This document shows positions 28,883 through 37,265 of a DNA stretch of 64,000 nt, piece after piece. Below the pieces are notes generated by a model that worked only from the letters and a program-made list of their open reading frames with translations, made no database searches and was not told where the DNA came from. The stretch is taken from assembly GCF_009834365.1 (NCBI RefSeq), contig NZ_CP041348.1, positions 124,001-188,000 of the forward strand. Reading direction: 5' to 3'. Source of the stretch: Komagataeibacter xylinus. Lineage in GTDB: Bacteria > Pseudomonadota > Alphaproteobacteria > Acetobacterales > Acetobacteraceae. Within the stretch, counting starts at the first letter, position 1; each line of letters begins with the position of its first letter. Both the position numbers and the translations under genes were made by a program.

Positions 28883-29373
28883 GACAATCCTTGTTCTATC
28901 TTTTATGGATACCAGATGGCGGCATCTGCCTTCTGCTTCTATCAATATCGTACATTGTTTTATGCCGGTTCGTCACCATCATGGTCTTAAAAGATCATTT
29001 CCGGGATGCCCTGTTCTTCCAGTGCAAGGCAATCTTTTTTCCCTCTTCTCCATTTAAATGAATGGACCAGGCGAAAGGTTCATCTCAATGGGCTGTATAA
29101 AGCCAGAAAGATATATTGAATGCAAAAATGAGAGAAACTGGATAAATATTATGAATAAAATTGTACAATTTTTTGAATTTACCCTGCCATTTATGCTAAT
29201 AAATAGATTTTTAATTTTAATATTTTCTTCATTAATCATCAAAAATAGAATATTTTCCTAAATATACCAAATTGTACAATCCCTTCCGGCACGCTACATG
29301 TAATTGCGAATGAACAGTGAATGACATATTTTTTTGCCTGATCATTCTATAAAACGAAAAATTATACCAAAAA
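28883..29373. other. AT-rich intergenic region between mscS and the iron operon
   Basis: From about 29040 to 29370 the base composition drops sharply (long A/T runs) against the GC-rich surroundings. Only short frames without family resemblance are present. It contains the 3' flank of the DUF3325 gene and the promoter region of mscS. It may be foreign DNA or a nucleoid-protein-bound segment. Confidence 0.4.
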
Positions 29374-29670
29374 TTAACGATGGAAACTCTTTTTCTGTTT
29401 TATGCTTTTTATGAAAGCACAGATGAGCGCCATAATAAAAATTTCAATACTGCCTATCCCAATCCAATTTATCGCCGCGATAATCGGCGTTTCCATCGTC
29501 TGCATCTGAAGAAAAAAGCTCAGACCCAGCAATACGATCCCTGCTGCCTGAAAGCATCGACATGCCAGAGGTGTGGCAGTTTTGCGAAAAAGGATGCCAC
29601 TGCCCCGCACGGATCCCATGGCTAGCAGTAGCATGGCACATTGCCCACACAGGAGAGCGGCCATCATCAT
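29374..29670 (-). CDS. DUF3325 small membrane protein of the iron-uptake operon
   Basis: This 98-residue protein has three hydrophobic segments and the DUF3325 pattern MAALLCGQCAMLLLAMG, with a basic C-terminus (IKSIKQKKSFHR). Its ATG overlaps the stop codon of the PepSY gene (ATGA), so it is translationally coupled. DUF3325 proteins occur next to PepSY and DUF3649 proteins in siderophore-receptor operons; the biochemical role is unknown. It is the last gene of this operon. Confidence 0.75.
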   Translation of the reverse strand: MMMAALLCGQCAMLLLAMGSVRGSGILFRKTATPLACRCFQAAGIVLLGLSFFLQMQTMETPIIAAINWIGIGSIEIFIMALICAFIKSIKQKKSFHR

Positions 29671-31118
29671 CCCTGTCGCGCCGTGCGGAAAGTGGCATAG
29701 CCGAACGCCCCGGTCAGCGCGAGGGCGATGCCGCCTGTCCCGAGTGTTACGGTACTGGTCCATGGCATGCTGAGCAGCGCTATGGCCAGACAGGCCAGCG
29801 TATTCCCCCCCAACAGTTCCGGCCATGCGCGAGCAGGCCGCCGGACTAGGGCAAAGACAAGCGCAAGCGCCCACACCACGAAAACGGATTGCACCTCGTA
29901 TCCGGAACGGCCCGCCATTGTGAAAGGAAGAAGCCGGTTGGTTAGGAAATAGGTGGCAAAGGCCAGCGGGGTGCCAGCCAGAATGCCCGTGTTCAGGCGA
30001 CTGACGATCAGGTGGCCTATATGAGGCCGCTGACGCAGGCGCTTGATGGCCCACAGATGCATCCCGCTACCGATAACCACGGCGAGGGCCAGACCGGACA
30101 GGAAATAGAGCCCGCGCGTGAATGCCGGTGCAAAGCGCGCGACATGCAGGCCATAGAGAAATGTATAAAGCCTGATGACAGGTCGCGTTTCGGTATGCTC
30201 GTTCAGCAACTGCCCCGTTACCCCATCAAACGTCATGATCCGGGCGGATGTACTGACCGTCTGGTCATTGCCGGAAATGAACGTGATCAGGGCAGCACGA
30301 TCAGATGGATTGAAGACATAGATCTGTGCAATGCCTGCGCCCCTGAAATGCCTGTCCGCCGTCTGGATCAGGGGCAGGATGGGCGCAAGATGTCCTGGCT
30401 GGCCGCTGGCAGGGCGGGCGTACAGGGCCGGGTTCAGTTCGGTGTAGGATGCCATCTGGTCATGATGATAGACCGCCTGCGTGCTCCACGGCAGCAGCAG
30501 GGAGGCGAGTGTTACCGCACCCGTCAACGAAATCATGAGATGGAATGGAAGTGCTGCAACACCAAGCAGGTTATGGGCATCAAGCCAGCTTCTCTGGCCC
30601 TTGTTCGGCCGGAACGTGAAAAAATCCGCAAAAATGCGCCGATGGATGATGATGCCCGTCACAAGGGCCACCAAAAGCGCCAGCGCCGCGATGGCCGCGA
30701 TCAGCCTGCCCCAGGGATAGGGAAGTTGGAGTTCGAAGTGAAAACGGTAAAAGAACTCACCCCCAAGCGTATCACGCAGGCCATCAGGACTGCCGCTTTG
30801 CGGATCAAGAACCCGTTGAATGTATTTTCCCTGCGCATTGGGCCATATGCCGGTTGCAAAAGGTACCTGAGGCTTGGGGCAGGCCACGTACCATGCCGCC
30901 GCCGTGCCTGCATGCTGGCCCAGCCAGTCAATCGACCGGCTGCATGCCTGCACAGGGTCAATCGGCTGGCTGGCCAGCTCGGGGTGCATCCAGCGGGTGA
31001 TTTCCTGACGATAGACGCTCAGTGACCCCGACAGCGCAATGGCAAACAGCACCCAGCCGGTGATGAGCCCCAGCGTAGTATGCAGCCATGCCATGGAGGC
31101 GCGAAATGACCCTTTCAT
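29667..31118 (-). CDS. PepSY-associated membrane protein (putative periplasmic/inner-membrane iron reductase)
   Basis: This 483-residue protein carries the PepSY_TM pattern: the N-terminal helix WLHTTLGLITGWVLFAIALSGSLSVYRQEITRWMHPEL, a periplasmic PepSY domain (FHFELQLPYPWGRLI, then the helix with GIIIHRRIF), WLDAHNLLGVAALPFHLMISLTG with paired histidines, and further helices near the end. Such proteins are thought to reduce or handle iron released from siderophores. The start overlaps the DUF3649 stop (ATGA). The frame extends upstream, but that part is out of family. Confidence 0.87.
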   Translation of the reverse strand: MKGSFRASMAWLHTTLGLITGWVLFAIALSGSLSVYRQEITRWMHPELASQPIDPVQACSRSIDWLGQHAGTAAAWYVACPKPQVPFATGIWPNAQGKYIQRVLDPQSGSPDGLRDTLGGEFFYRFHFELQLPYPWGRLIAAIAALALLVALVTGIIIHRRIFADFFTFRPNKGQRSWLDAHNLLGVAALPFHLMISLTGAVTLASLLLPWSTQAVYHHDQMASYTELNPALYARPASGQPGHLAPILPLIQTADRHFRGAGIAQIYVFNPSDRAALITFISGNDQTVSTSARIMTFDGVTGQLLNEHTETRPVIRLYTFLYGLHVARFAPAFTRGLYFLSGLALAVVIGSGMHLWAIKRLRQRPHIGHLIVSRLNTGILAGTPLAFATYFLTNRLLPFTMAGRSGYEVQSVFVVWALALVFALVRRPARAWPELLGGNTLACLAIALLSMPWTSTVTLGTGGIALALTGAFGYATFRTARQG

Positions 31119-31447
31119 GGCCGCCACCCCGCGGCAAATGCCATAAGGGCGCAAGCTCCCATACAAAGAACGACACCCAGCACCAGCCGCCGGAGACTGG
31201 AGACACCAAAGGCCACAATGAACACGACGGGCCAGAGCAGCAGGCCGCAAAGTGTTCCGGCCATGGCCCTGTCCGCCCGTGACAGGGGAAGCCACAGGGC
31301 CAGCGCCATGCCACCAAGCGATGCAAGACCATACCCACCCGGAAGAGCCACCAGCATGCGTAAGGCGACATTCAGCCGGGCCTGCCCGGCAGGCAAGAGG
31401 TTACCAGCTAAAGCCAATGCTCGCCTGCGCATTCCGCCGCTCGCCAT
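31115..31447 (-). CDS. DUF3649-type small membrane protein
   Basis: The frame is up to 110 residues; the recognisable core from LVALPGGYGLASLGGMALALWLPLSRADRAMAGTL to the end has three hydrophobic segments, as in DUF3649 iron-uptake proteins. The first ATG overlaps the end of the receptor gene by 47 bases. A start five codons later (MRRRALALAG) or at the internal ATG before LVALPGG is also possible. Its stop overlaps the PepSY start. Function is known only by association with siderophore uptake. Confidence 0.7.
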   Translation of the reverse strand: MASGGMRRRALALAGNLLPAGQARLNVALRMLVALPGGYGLASLGGMALALWLPLSRADRAMAGTLCGLLLWPVVFIVAFGVSSLRRLVLGVVLCMGACALMAFAAGWRP

Positions 31448-33602
31448 AATAGCACCATTCCTGATTATAGGATGCGTAGCTCAGACAGTTGGAGACATAC
31501 TTCTTGTCAAACAGGTTGCGCACGCTCGCAGCGAGCGTCCATCCGCGCAGGTTGGGCGAAAGGTGCGAGAGGTCGTAGCGCAGCGACGCATCAAACACAG
31601 CGTATTGCGGTACCCACACGCTGCCATAACTGGCCTCGCCACCATAGGATTTGGCGGAGTAGCGTAGGCCGCCACCAAAGCCCAGACCTTTTACCGGCCC
31701 CGAAGGCATGGTGTAGAATGCAAACAGCGAAGCATTGCCCTTGCCTGACTGCAGCAGGGGCTTGCCTGTCGAGTCATCACGCACTTTCTGCACACTTACC
31801 GCTGCAGTGATCATCAGGTTCTTGTAGGGCTCGGCATGGGCTTCAAACTCAAAGCCATCCGAATGGACCCTTCCGCTCTGCGTGCTGTAGCCCAGATTGC
31901 CAACGGCAACGAGCACGTTGGTCTGTTCGATATGGTAACCCGCAGCCGTAAACAGCAGCGACGTGCCCGGAAGCTGGTATTTCAGGCCACCTTCAAGCTG
32001 CTTGCCAAGCGATGGATCAGCCTGCCGTTGCGTTTTGCCGCCATCATTGGAGACAATGCCTGACTGCGGCTGGAAGGAGGTCGAATAGCTGATATAGGGC
32101 GAAAGGCCGAAGTTGAAATGATACAGGGCCGAGGCGCGCCATGTGATCTGCCGGGGATTTTCATGCGTGGATGTATGGCCGACATATTCGTTCTGTTGTG
32201 AACGGTACCAGTCATTGCGCAGGCTGCCGGTTACGACCAGACCTTTCCAGCGCATTTCATCCTGTGCGTACATGCCGATCTGGTGCGAATTGGTCCGGTA
32301 ATTCACATAAGGGCTGCCCATGGAGGGAATTGTCATGTGATAGTCCGGATGCAGGACATTCAGGTCAGGTGCCGAGCCATAAAATGCCTGCTCCGCCGCG
32401 CTCTGCTGCATGTAGTCAAAGCCGAACATCATCGTATGCCGCAGGGCGCCAGTGCGGACATGACCCTTGAACTGGCTGTCAAAAGTCAGGTTGTGCGTAT
32501 GCTCGTTCGTGCCGAACGCGGAGCGGCTGAGCATGTCATCGCTTGTGTAATACCCGTTGTTATACACACTGCGATAGATGGTCTTGATATCATCATACCG
32601 ACCGCGGCTGGTGAAGCTCCAGTCATTGTTAAAGCGGTGGTTGAAGATGTAGGTAATCCCGCCCTGCCGGCGGTTGAACTTCTCGAACGGCACGTCGCCA
32701 TCATAAAAATTCCGTGGCAGGTAACCGTATGATGCGGGCTTGAGCGACCCCACCAGCGGCTCGCCACCATAAGTGCCGTTTTCGGGATCGTACTGGTAAT
32801 TGCCCAGTAATGTCAGTGTTGTTGGCCCATCGCCACCAAATGTAAAGGAAGGGCTGATGGAAAAGCGTCGGCTGCCTGTCTTGCTCAACTGGGTATGCTG
32901 GCCGTTAACCGTGCCATACAGACGGTAGCGGACCATGCCGTCCTTCGTTGCATAGCCGCCAACATCGGCATCCACGCGGTAAAGGTCGAACATGCCGCCG
33001 GTTGTGGTGACGCCACCATAGAATTTCTGGTCAGTCGGCAGCTTGCTGGACAGGGCGACAAGACCACCCGGGCTGGACTGGCCATATAGCGCGGATGACG
33101 GGCCTTTCAGGATCTCGACGCGTTCCAGCCGGAACGTATCGGTCTGCGCCGTGGCATAGCCTGTCGGGCTGTCCTGCAGTTTCAGGCCATCAAGAAAGGT
33201 CGGGACCTGAAAACCACGTAGAAAGAACTGGTCATAACGCGTGCCCTCCCCGCCGCGCAGGTCAGGCGTAATGCCCGCCGTATAGCGCACGGCCTGATTA
33301 AGGCTGAGCACTCCGCGCACATCCATTTCATTCCGGCTGACAACCGTGACCGACTGAGCGGTTTCGATCAGCGGCGTATCGGATTTTGTTGCCGAGGACG
33401 CAGATGTGGCTGGCCTGCGGGCATGGACTTCCAGCTTTTCAGCCTGCACGGCGCGCGCGTCAGTCTGGGCCGCAGCCTGTTTTGTGTGCGATGCCCGGGC
33501 GGGATGGTCACGGTCTGATGTCTTGACCGGATCAGCCGCAAGGGCATTTCCGGTCACCAGAAGTGAAAGTGGAAATACATAAAAAACCCTGCTGCGCTGC
33601 AT
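31401..33602 (-). CDS. TonB-dependent siderophore receptor (hydroxamate/ferrioxamine-type)
   Basis: This 733-residue receptor has a signal peptide (FYVFPLSLLVTGNALA), a TonB-box-like EKLEVHARR, a plug domain (TAQSVTVVSRNEMDVRG, DQFFLRGFQVPTFLDGLKL, VEILKGPSSALYGQSSPGGLV) and a barrel ending with NAQASIGFSW. The plug resembles FhuA/FoxA/FpvA-type receptors. It leads the operon with DUF3649, PepSY and DUF3325, and a Fur-like box lies about 55 bases upstream. The ligand is not determinable from sequence. Confidence 0.92.
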   Translation of the reverse strand: MQRSRVFYVFPLSLLVTGNALAADPVKTSDRDHPARASHTKQAAAQTDARAVQAEKLEVHARRPATSASSATKSDTPLIETAQSVTVVSRNEMDVRGVLSLNQAVRYTAGITPDLRGGEGTRYDQFFLRGFQVPTFLDGLKLQDSPTGYATAQTDTFRLERVEILKGPSSALYGQSSPGGLVALSSKLPTDQKFYGGVTTTGGMFDLYRVDADVGGYATKDGMVRYRLYGTVNGQHTQLSKTGSRRFSISPSFTFGGDGPTTLTLLGNYQYDPENGTYGGEPLVGSLKPASYGYLPRNFYDGDVPFEKFNRRQGGITYIFNHRFNNDWSFTSRGRYDDIKTIYRSVYNNGYYTSDDMLSRSAFGTNEHTHNLTFDSQFKGHVRTGALRHTMMFGFDYMQQSAAEQAFYGSAPDLNVLHPDYHMTIPSMGSPYVNYRTNSHQIGMYAQDEMRWKGLVVTGSLRNDWYRSQQNEYVGHTSTHENPRQITWRASALYHFNFGLSPYISYSTSFQPQSGIVSNDGGKTQRQADPSLGKQLEGGLKYQLPGTSLLFTAAGYHIEQTNVLVAVGNLGYSTQSGRVHSDGFEFEAHAEPYKNLMITAAVSVQKVRDDSTGKPLLQSGKGNASLFAFYTMPSGPVKGLGFGGGLRYSAKSYGGEASYGSVWVPQYAVFDASLRYDLSHLSPNLRGWTLAASVRNLFDKKYVSNCLSYASYNQEWCYYGERRNAQASIGFSW

Positions 33603-33654
33603 GCCCGACCCCGTTACTGGCGTTTTCCGTCGTGTGGATGGGGACCCTTAACGT

Positions 33655-33669
33655 AAATGATAATCACTT
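33655..33669. promoter_or_regulatory. Probable Fur box of the second receptor operon
   Basis: AAATGATAATCACTT fits the central part of the Fur consensus and is located just upstream of the receptor start. A second weaker element (CAAATGATTGTC) follows about 30 bases further out. Confidence 0.6.
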
Positions 33670-33699
33670 GCAACACATGTCAAAATGTATCTGCAAATG

Positions 33700-34063
33700 A
33701 TTGTCGGGCGGTCTTTCTTTTAGATTTATAACGGTTTTGCGCCTGTCACCTGAACAGGTCTGGCTTGTGATGAACAGACCGGACAATGACTGGTTAGGCC
33801 GAAGCGTTCAAACGTGAAGCGGCCCGGCTTGCCTTGAGCAGTGTGAGGTGGACTCGTCTATTCGGACAGTTTTGTGGGCTTGATAAGCTATACCCGGTTG
33901 TCGTTATGCCGCCATCCTGACGGCGCTGCTGTTGGCCATCATGATACTCCTCATCGGGACTATCAGGAATTTCGTGTGAGAGGCGATGCTCATGTTGTTG
34001 ATCAGGCAGTGGCGCGCGCGAAGCGGTCACCGAAGAGAATGGTGAACTGTGCCTTTGCCATGG
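33700..34063. other. Gap between the receptor operon and the IS mosaic
   Basis: About 360 bases hold no intact gene. Both strands give only short broken frames, one with a hydrophobic run (AILTALLLAIMILLIGTI). It is probably a decayed sequence trapped beside the IS element. Confidence 0.3.
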
Positions 34064-34104
34064 TGAACTGCCCCGGGTTTACCGGAGAGCGATTTGTTCA
34101 GCGC

Positions 34105-35010
34105 TCAGGCTGCGATATCAAGTCTGCTCTGATCTGCATAGAAGGCGCGTTCGGCTTCGGCGGGAGGCCTGTAGCCAATTGGTGCCAATAGGCGTCGATT
34201 ATTATACCAGTCCACCCATCTGAGTGTTTCCCATTCGACCTGCACCATGGATTTCCATGGCCCCAGATGATGGATAACTTCGGCCTTGTATAAACCGTTG
34301 ATCGTCTCCGCCAGTGCATTATCGTAACTGTCACCGACCGTGCCGACCGAGGCATCAATGCCAGCCAGCGCCAAGCGTTCGGTATATCGGATCGACAGGT
34401 ATTGTGAACCCCGATCCGAATGATGGATCAGCGCCTTGTTTCCCGAGGGCTTTCGTTGCCAGATGGCCTGTTCAAGGGCGTCGAGCACGAACTGGGTGGT
34501 CATGGAGGCCGAGACCTTCCAGCCCACGATCCTGCGGGCGAACACATCAATGACAAACGCCACATAGACCATGCCATTCCGGGTCTGGACATAGGTGAAG
34601 TCCGAGACCCGGAGCTGGTTGGGAGCCTCGGCCCGGAACTGCCGGTTGACCCTGTCATCGGGACAGGGACGCGCCGTATCCGGACGGGTCGTGATGACCT
34701 TCCTGCCCCGGATCACCCCCTTCAGGCCCATCTGCCGCATCAGGCGCTCGACAGTGCAGCGCGCGACCTTCCGTCCTTCACGCTGCAGGCTGTGCCAGAC
34801 CTTGCGCGCACCATAAACACTACGGTTGTCGTGCCAGATCCGACGGATATGCGCCATCAGATCCCTATCACATTGTGCTCGTATGCTGGCTCTGGCCGGA
34901 TCTCTCGCTATGGCCGCCTGATGATAAAACGTGGAAGGGGCAATCGGCAGAACGCGACAGATTGGCTCGACCCCATAATCGGTACGACAGGCTTCAATAA
35001 ACGCGATCAT
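34105..35010 (-). CDS. IS3-family transposase OrfB, copy A
   Basis: This 301-residue integrase-core protein has an HTH_21 region (YGVEPICRVLPIAPSTFYH; HDNRSVYGARKVW) and the DDE core: D in RVSDFTYVQT, D in IDASVGTVGDSYDNALAE and the downstream E, followed by the YNNRRLLAPIGYRPPAE tail. Start overlaps the orfA stop, as in IS3 elements that make an OrfAB fusion by frameshifting. It differs from copy B at only a few residues, for instance S/N and W/L in the SVYGARKVW block. Confidence 0.9.
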   Translation of the reverse strand: MIAFIEACRTDYGVEPICRVLPIAPSTFYHQAAIARDPARASIRAQCDRDLMAHIRRIWHDNRSVYGARKVWHSLQREGRKVARCTVERLMRQMGLKGVIRGRKVITTRPDTARPCPDDRVNRQFRAEAPNQLRVSDFTYVQTRNGMVYVAFVIDVFARRIVGWKVSASMTTQFVLDALEQAIWQRKPSGNKALIHHSDRGSQYLSIRYTERLALAGIDASVGTVGDSYDNALAETINGLYKAEVIHHLGPWKSMVQVEWETLRWVDWYNNRRLLAPIGYRPPAEAERAFYADQSRLDIAA

Positions 35011-35324
35011 TTGCGAAACGGGCGGTCGAGCTCCGCCTGCGCAAAATAAGCCGAAGCTTTCTTGAGGATCTCATTGGCCTGACGCAGTTCACGAACCTCA
35101 CGCTCCAATGCCTTGATCCGTGCCGTCTCGGCTGTGGTCGGTCCCGGTTGTGCACCAACATCTCGCCGCGCCTGCTTCCACCAGTCGTGCAGGCTGTCTC
35201 CCGAACAGCCAAGCTTGCCACCAATCTCCCGACAGGCTGCCGAAATGCTCGGGTAATCCGATCGATGTTCGTCCAGAAGGCGCACGGCGCGCTCACGGAA
35301 CTCAGGTGAATAACGCGATGTCTT
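35007..35324 (-). CDS. IS3-family transposase OrfA, copy A (5' truncated, chimeric start)
   Basis: This is the helix-turn-helix/leucine-zipper subunit: SRYSPEFRERAVRLLDEHR, then LGCSGDSLHDWWKQARRDVG and the zipper with REVRELRQANEILKKA. The native first residues (MVEKKK in copy B) are replaced by sequence from the neighbouring IS, so any start would lie in that element. It probably no longer supports transposition normally. Confidence 0.8.
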   Translation of the reverse strand, partial: KTSRYSPEFRERAVRLLDEHRSDYPSISAACREIGGKLGCSGDSLHDWWKQARRDVGAQPGPTTAETARIKALEREVRELRQANEILKKASAYFAQAELDRPFRK

Positions 35325-35387
35325 TGACGTGCCCCCCCGGAATGTAACCATTTAAAAGTAGAGTCCGATCGAGAAGGATACGGACGA

Positions 35388-35654
35388 ATGAAGCGCAGTC
35401 GTTTTACGGAAGAACAGATCATAGGGATTTTGAAGGAACAGGAATCTGGTCTGAAGGTCTCTGATCTTTGCCGCAAACACGGGATCAGTGATGCGACGTT
35501 CTATAAATGGAAGACCCGCTATGGAGGTCTTGAAGTTTCCGAGGCCAAGCGGCTGAAGGCGCTGGAAGATGAAAACAGCCGCCTGAAACGTCTTCTGGCG
35601 GATGCGATTCTGGATAATGCGGCGCTGAAGGAAATTGTTGGAAAAAAGTGGTAA
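35388..35654 (+). CDS. IS407-group transposase OrfA
   Basis: This 88-residue protein is [19 protein letters not shown] and so on: a helix-turn-helix ([19 protein letters not shown]) followed by a leucine zipper ([17 protein letters not shown]). It overlaps orfB by seven bases. The inverse copy at 36887 is identical apart from one I/M change. It binds the terminal repeats of its element. Confidence 0.92.
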   Translation: MKRSRFTEEQIIGILKEQESGLKVSDLCRKHGISDATFYKWKTRYGGLEVSEAKRLKALEDENSRLKRLLADAILDNAALKEIVGKKW

Positions 35655-36538
35655 CGCCTGTCGCGAAACGGCAGGCGGTCCGACACATTCAGGAAGCTCT
35701 GGCCCTGAGTGAACGCCGAGCCTGTGCGCTTGTTGGTGTTGGCAGGCGTGTCGCGCGGTATATTTCTACCGGAGCGGACGATGCTGCCCTGCGCCAGCGT
35801 CTACGGGAACTGGCGGACCAACGACGCCGCTTTGGCTATCGCCGCCTGGGTTATCTTCTGGCGCGGGAAGAATTCAGCCCCAATCACAAGAAGCTGTTCC
35901 GCCTTTACCAGGAGGAAGGTCTGAAAGTCCGTCATCGGCGTGGCCGCAAAAGGGCACTGGGGACACGTTCTCCCATGACCATCCCTCAGGAACCCGGGCA
36001 GCGCTGGAGCCTGGATTTTGTTTCGGATGCCCTGATCTGTGGCCGCCGGTTCTGCATTCTGGCTGTTATCGACGATTTCAGTCGCAAGAACCTGGCATTG
36101 GTTGCCGACACGTCATTATCAGGTGGACGTGTGGCGCGGGAACTGACGGCTCTGGTGGAACGATATGGCAACCCCCTCATGATTGTCAGCGACAACGGTA
36201 CGGAGTTCACATCCCATGCCATCCTGAAATGGGCCGATGAGATGAAGGTTGAATGGCACTATATCGCCCCCGGGAAACCGCAACAGAACGGCTTTGTCGA
36301 AAGTTTCAACGGCCGGTTGAGGGATGAATGCCTCAACGAGACGCTGTTCACGTCTCTCAGCCATGCCCGACAGGTTCTGGCTGACTGGCGGGAAGACTAC
36401 AATACGGTGCGCCCCCATTCCCGACTGGGTGGCAGGACACCGGATCAGGTCGCCAGACAAGTGTCTCGGGGGCATGCCCCCGAGACACTTGTCATCCCAT
36501 CAACCCAAAGCCATAAAAAACGGGAACTCTCCTTTTGA
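35648..36538 (+). CDS. IS407-group transposase OrfB (DDE integrase)
   Basis: This 296-residue protein starts at GTG within the end of orfA. It has an HTH_21-like region ([20 protein letters not shown]) and a DDE core: D in [11 protein letters not shown] in [11 protein letters not shown] and E in [18 protein letters not shown], with the terminal [18 protein letters not shown]. All catalytic acids are present, so this copy is likely functional. Confidence 0.92.
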   Translation: MVTPVAKRQAVRHIQEALALSERRACALVGVGRRVARYISTGADDAALRQRLRELADQRRRFGYRRLGYLLAREEFSPNHKKLFRLYQEEGLKVRHRRGRKRALGTRSPMTIPQEPGQRWSLDFVSDALICGRRFCILAVIDDFSRKNLALVADTSLSGGRVARELTALVERYGNPLMIVSDNGTEFTSHAILKWADEMKVEWHYIAPGKPQQNGFVESFNGRLRDECLNETLFTSLSHARQVLADWREDYNTVRPHSRLGGRTPDQVARQVSRGHAPETLVIPSTQSHKKRELSF

Positions 36539-36564
36539 GTGGATACAAAAAAGGGGGCACGTCA

Positions 36565-36893
36565 ATGGGAGCGCGCGTTCCCAACGCTCTCTTGCGGCCA
36601 CCCCGATGCCGGACTTTCAGACCTTCCTCCTGATAAAGGCGGAACAGCTTCTTGTGATTGGGACTGAACCCTTCTCGCGCCAGAAGACAGCCCAGGCGGC
36701 GATAGCCAAAGCGGCGCCGCTGGCTTGCCATATCCCGTAGGAGCTGACGCAGGGCGGCATCGTCCGCCCTGGTGGAAACATACCGCGCAACACGCCTGGC
36801 AAGACCAACAAGGGCACAGGCTCGGCGCTCACTCAGGTCCAGAGCCTCCTGAATGTGTCGGACCGCCTGCCGCTTCGCAACAGGCGTCACCAC
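36565..36893 (-). pseudogene. IS407-group OrfB, N-terminal fragment
   Basis: The first ~110 residues of OrfB are present ([20 protein letters not shown] through [11 protein letters not shown]), then the frame enters the end of the opposite copy. The catalytic acids are lost. It differs from the intact copy by scattered substitutions, for example L/R and G/R changes, so it is not a very recent duplicate. Confidence 0.85.
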
Positions 36894-37153
36894 TTTTTTC
36901 CAACGATCTCCTTCAGCGCCGCGTTATCCAGCATCGCATCCGCCAGAAGACGTTTCAGGCGGCTGTTTTCATCTTCCAGCGCCTTCAGCCGCTTGGCCTC
37001 GGAAACTTCAAGACCTCCATAGCGGGTCTTCCATTTATAGAACGTCGCATCACTGATCCCGTGTTTGCGGCAAAGATCAGAGACCTTCAGACCAGATTCC
37101 TGTTCCTTCAAAATCCCTATGATCTGTTCTTCCGTAAAACGACTGCGCTTCAT
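36887..37153 (-). CDS. IS407-group transposase OrfA, inverse copy
   Basis: This 88-residue OrfA is the same as the intact copy except for one residue (DAMLD instead of DAILD). It retains the terminal-repeat side of its element. It could in principle bind ends and interfere with or assist the intact copy. Confidence 0.88.
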   Translation of the reverse strand: MKRSRFTEEQIIGILKEQESGLKVSDLCRKHGISDATFYKWKTRYGGLEVSEAKRLKALEDENSRLKRLLADAMLDNAALKEIVGKKW

Positions 37154-37265
37154 TCGTCCGTATCCTTCTCGATCGGACTCTACTTTTAAATGGTTACATT
37201 TCCGGGGGGCACGTCAATCTGTACGAAAGTGCGTCACCTGAACTTTCCATGCTGAAAATGCTTAC

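Larger units (their letters stand above)
34064..35324 (-). mobile_element. IS3-family element, copy A, right end truncated
   Basis: The left end carries the inverted repeat beginning TGAACTGCCCCGGG, and the element is nearly identical to the intact copy at 47999-49324. At 35324 it is replaced by the terminal repeat of the IS407-group element, so the last ~60 bases, including the 5' end of orfA and the right inverted repeat, are missing. It cannot move by itself unless complemented. Confidence 0.88.
35325..36564 (+). mobile_element. IS3-family (IS407-group) element, intact copy, 1240 bp
   Basis: Terminal repeats read TGACGTGCCCCC at the left and, reverse-complemented, at the right. It holds orfA and orfB in the standard overlap. 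No matching target duplication is seen: left flank is inside the IS3 copy A and right flank is a truncated inverse copy of the same element, which indicates rearrangement after insertion. Confidence 0.88.
36565..37214 (-). mobile_element. IS407-group element, truncated inverse copy
   Basis: The right end has the terminal repeat (GGGGGGCACGTCA) and the full orfA. orfB stops after about 110 codons, where the intact copy's end begins. It therefore points toward the intact copy in inverted orientation. Either an adjacent deletion or a recombination event removed the rest. Confidence 0.85.

Noticed and set aside
33794..34030. Minus-strand 78-codon frame near the IS3 copy A
   Set aside because: Gln/Arg/Ser-rich text without a family or ribosome-binding site; treated as decayed DNA.
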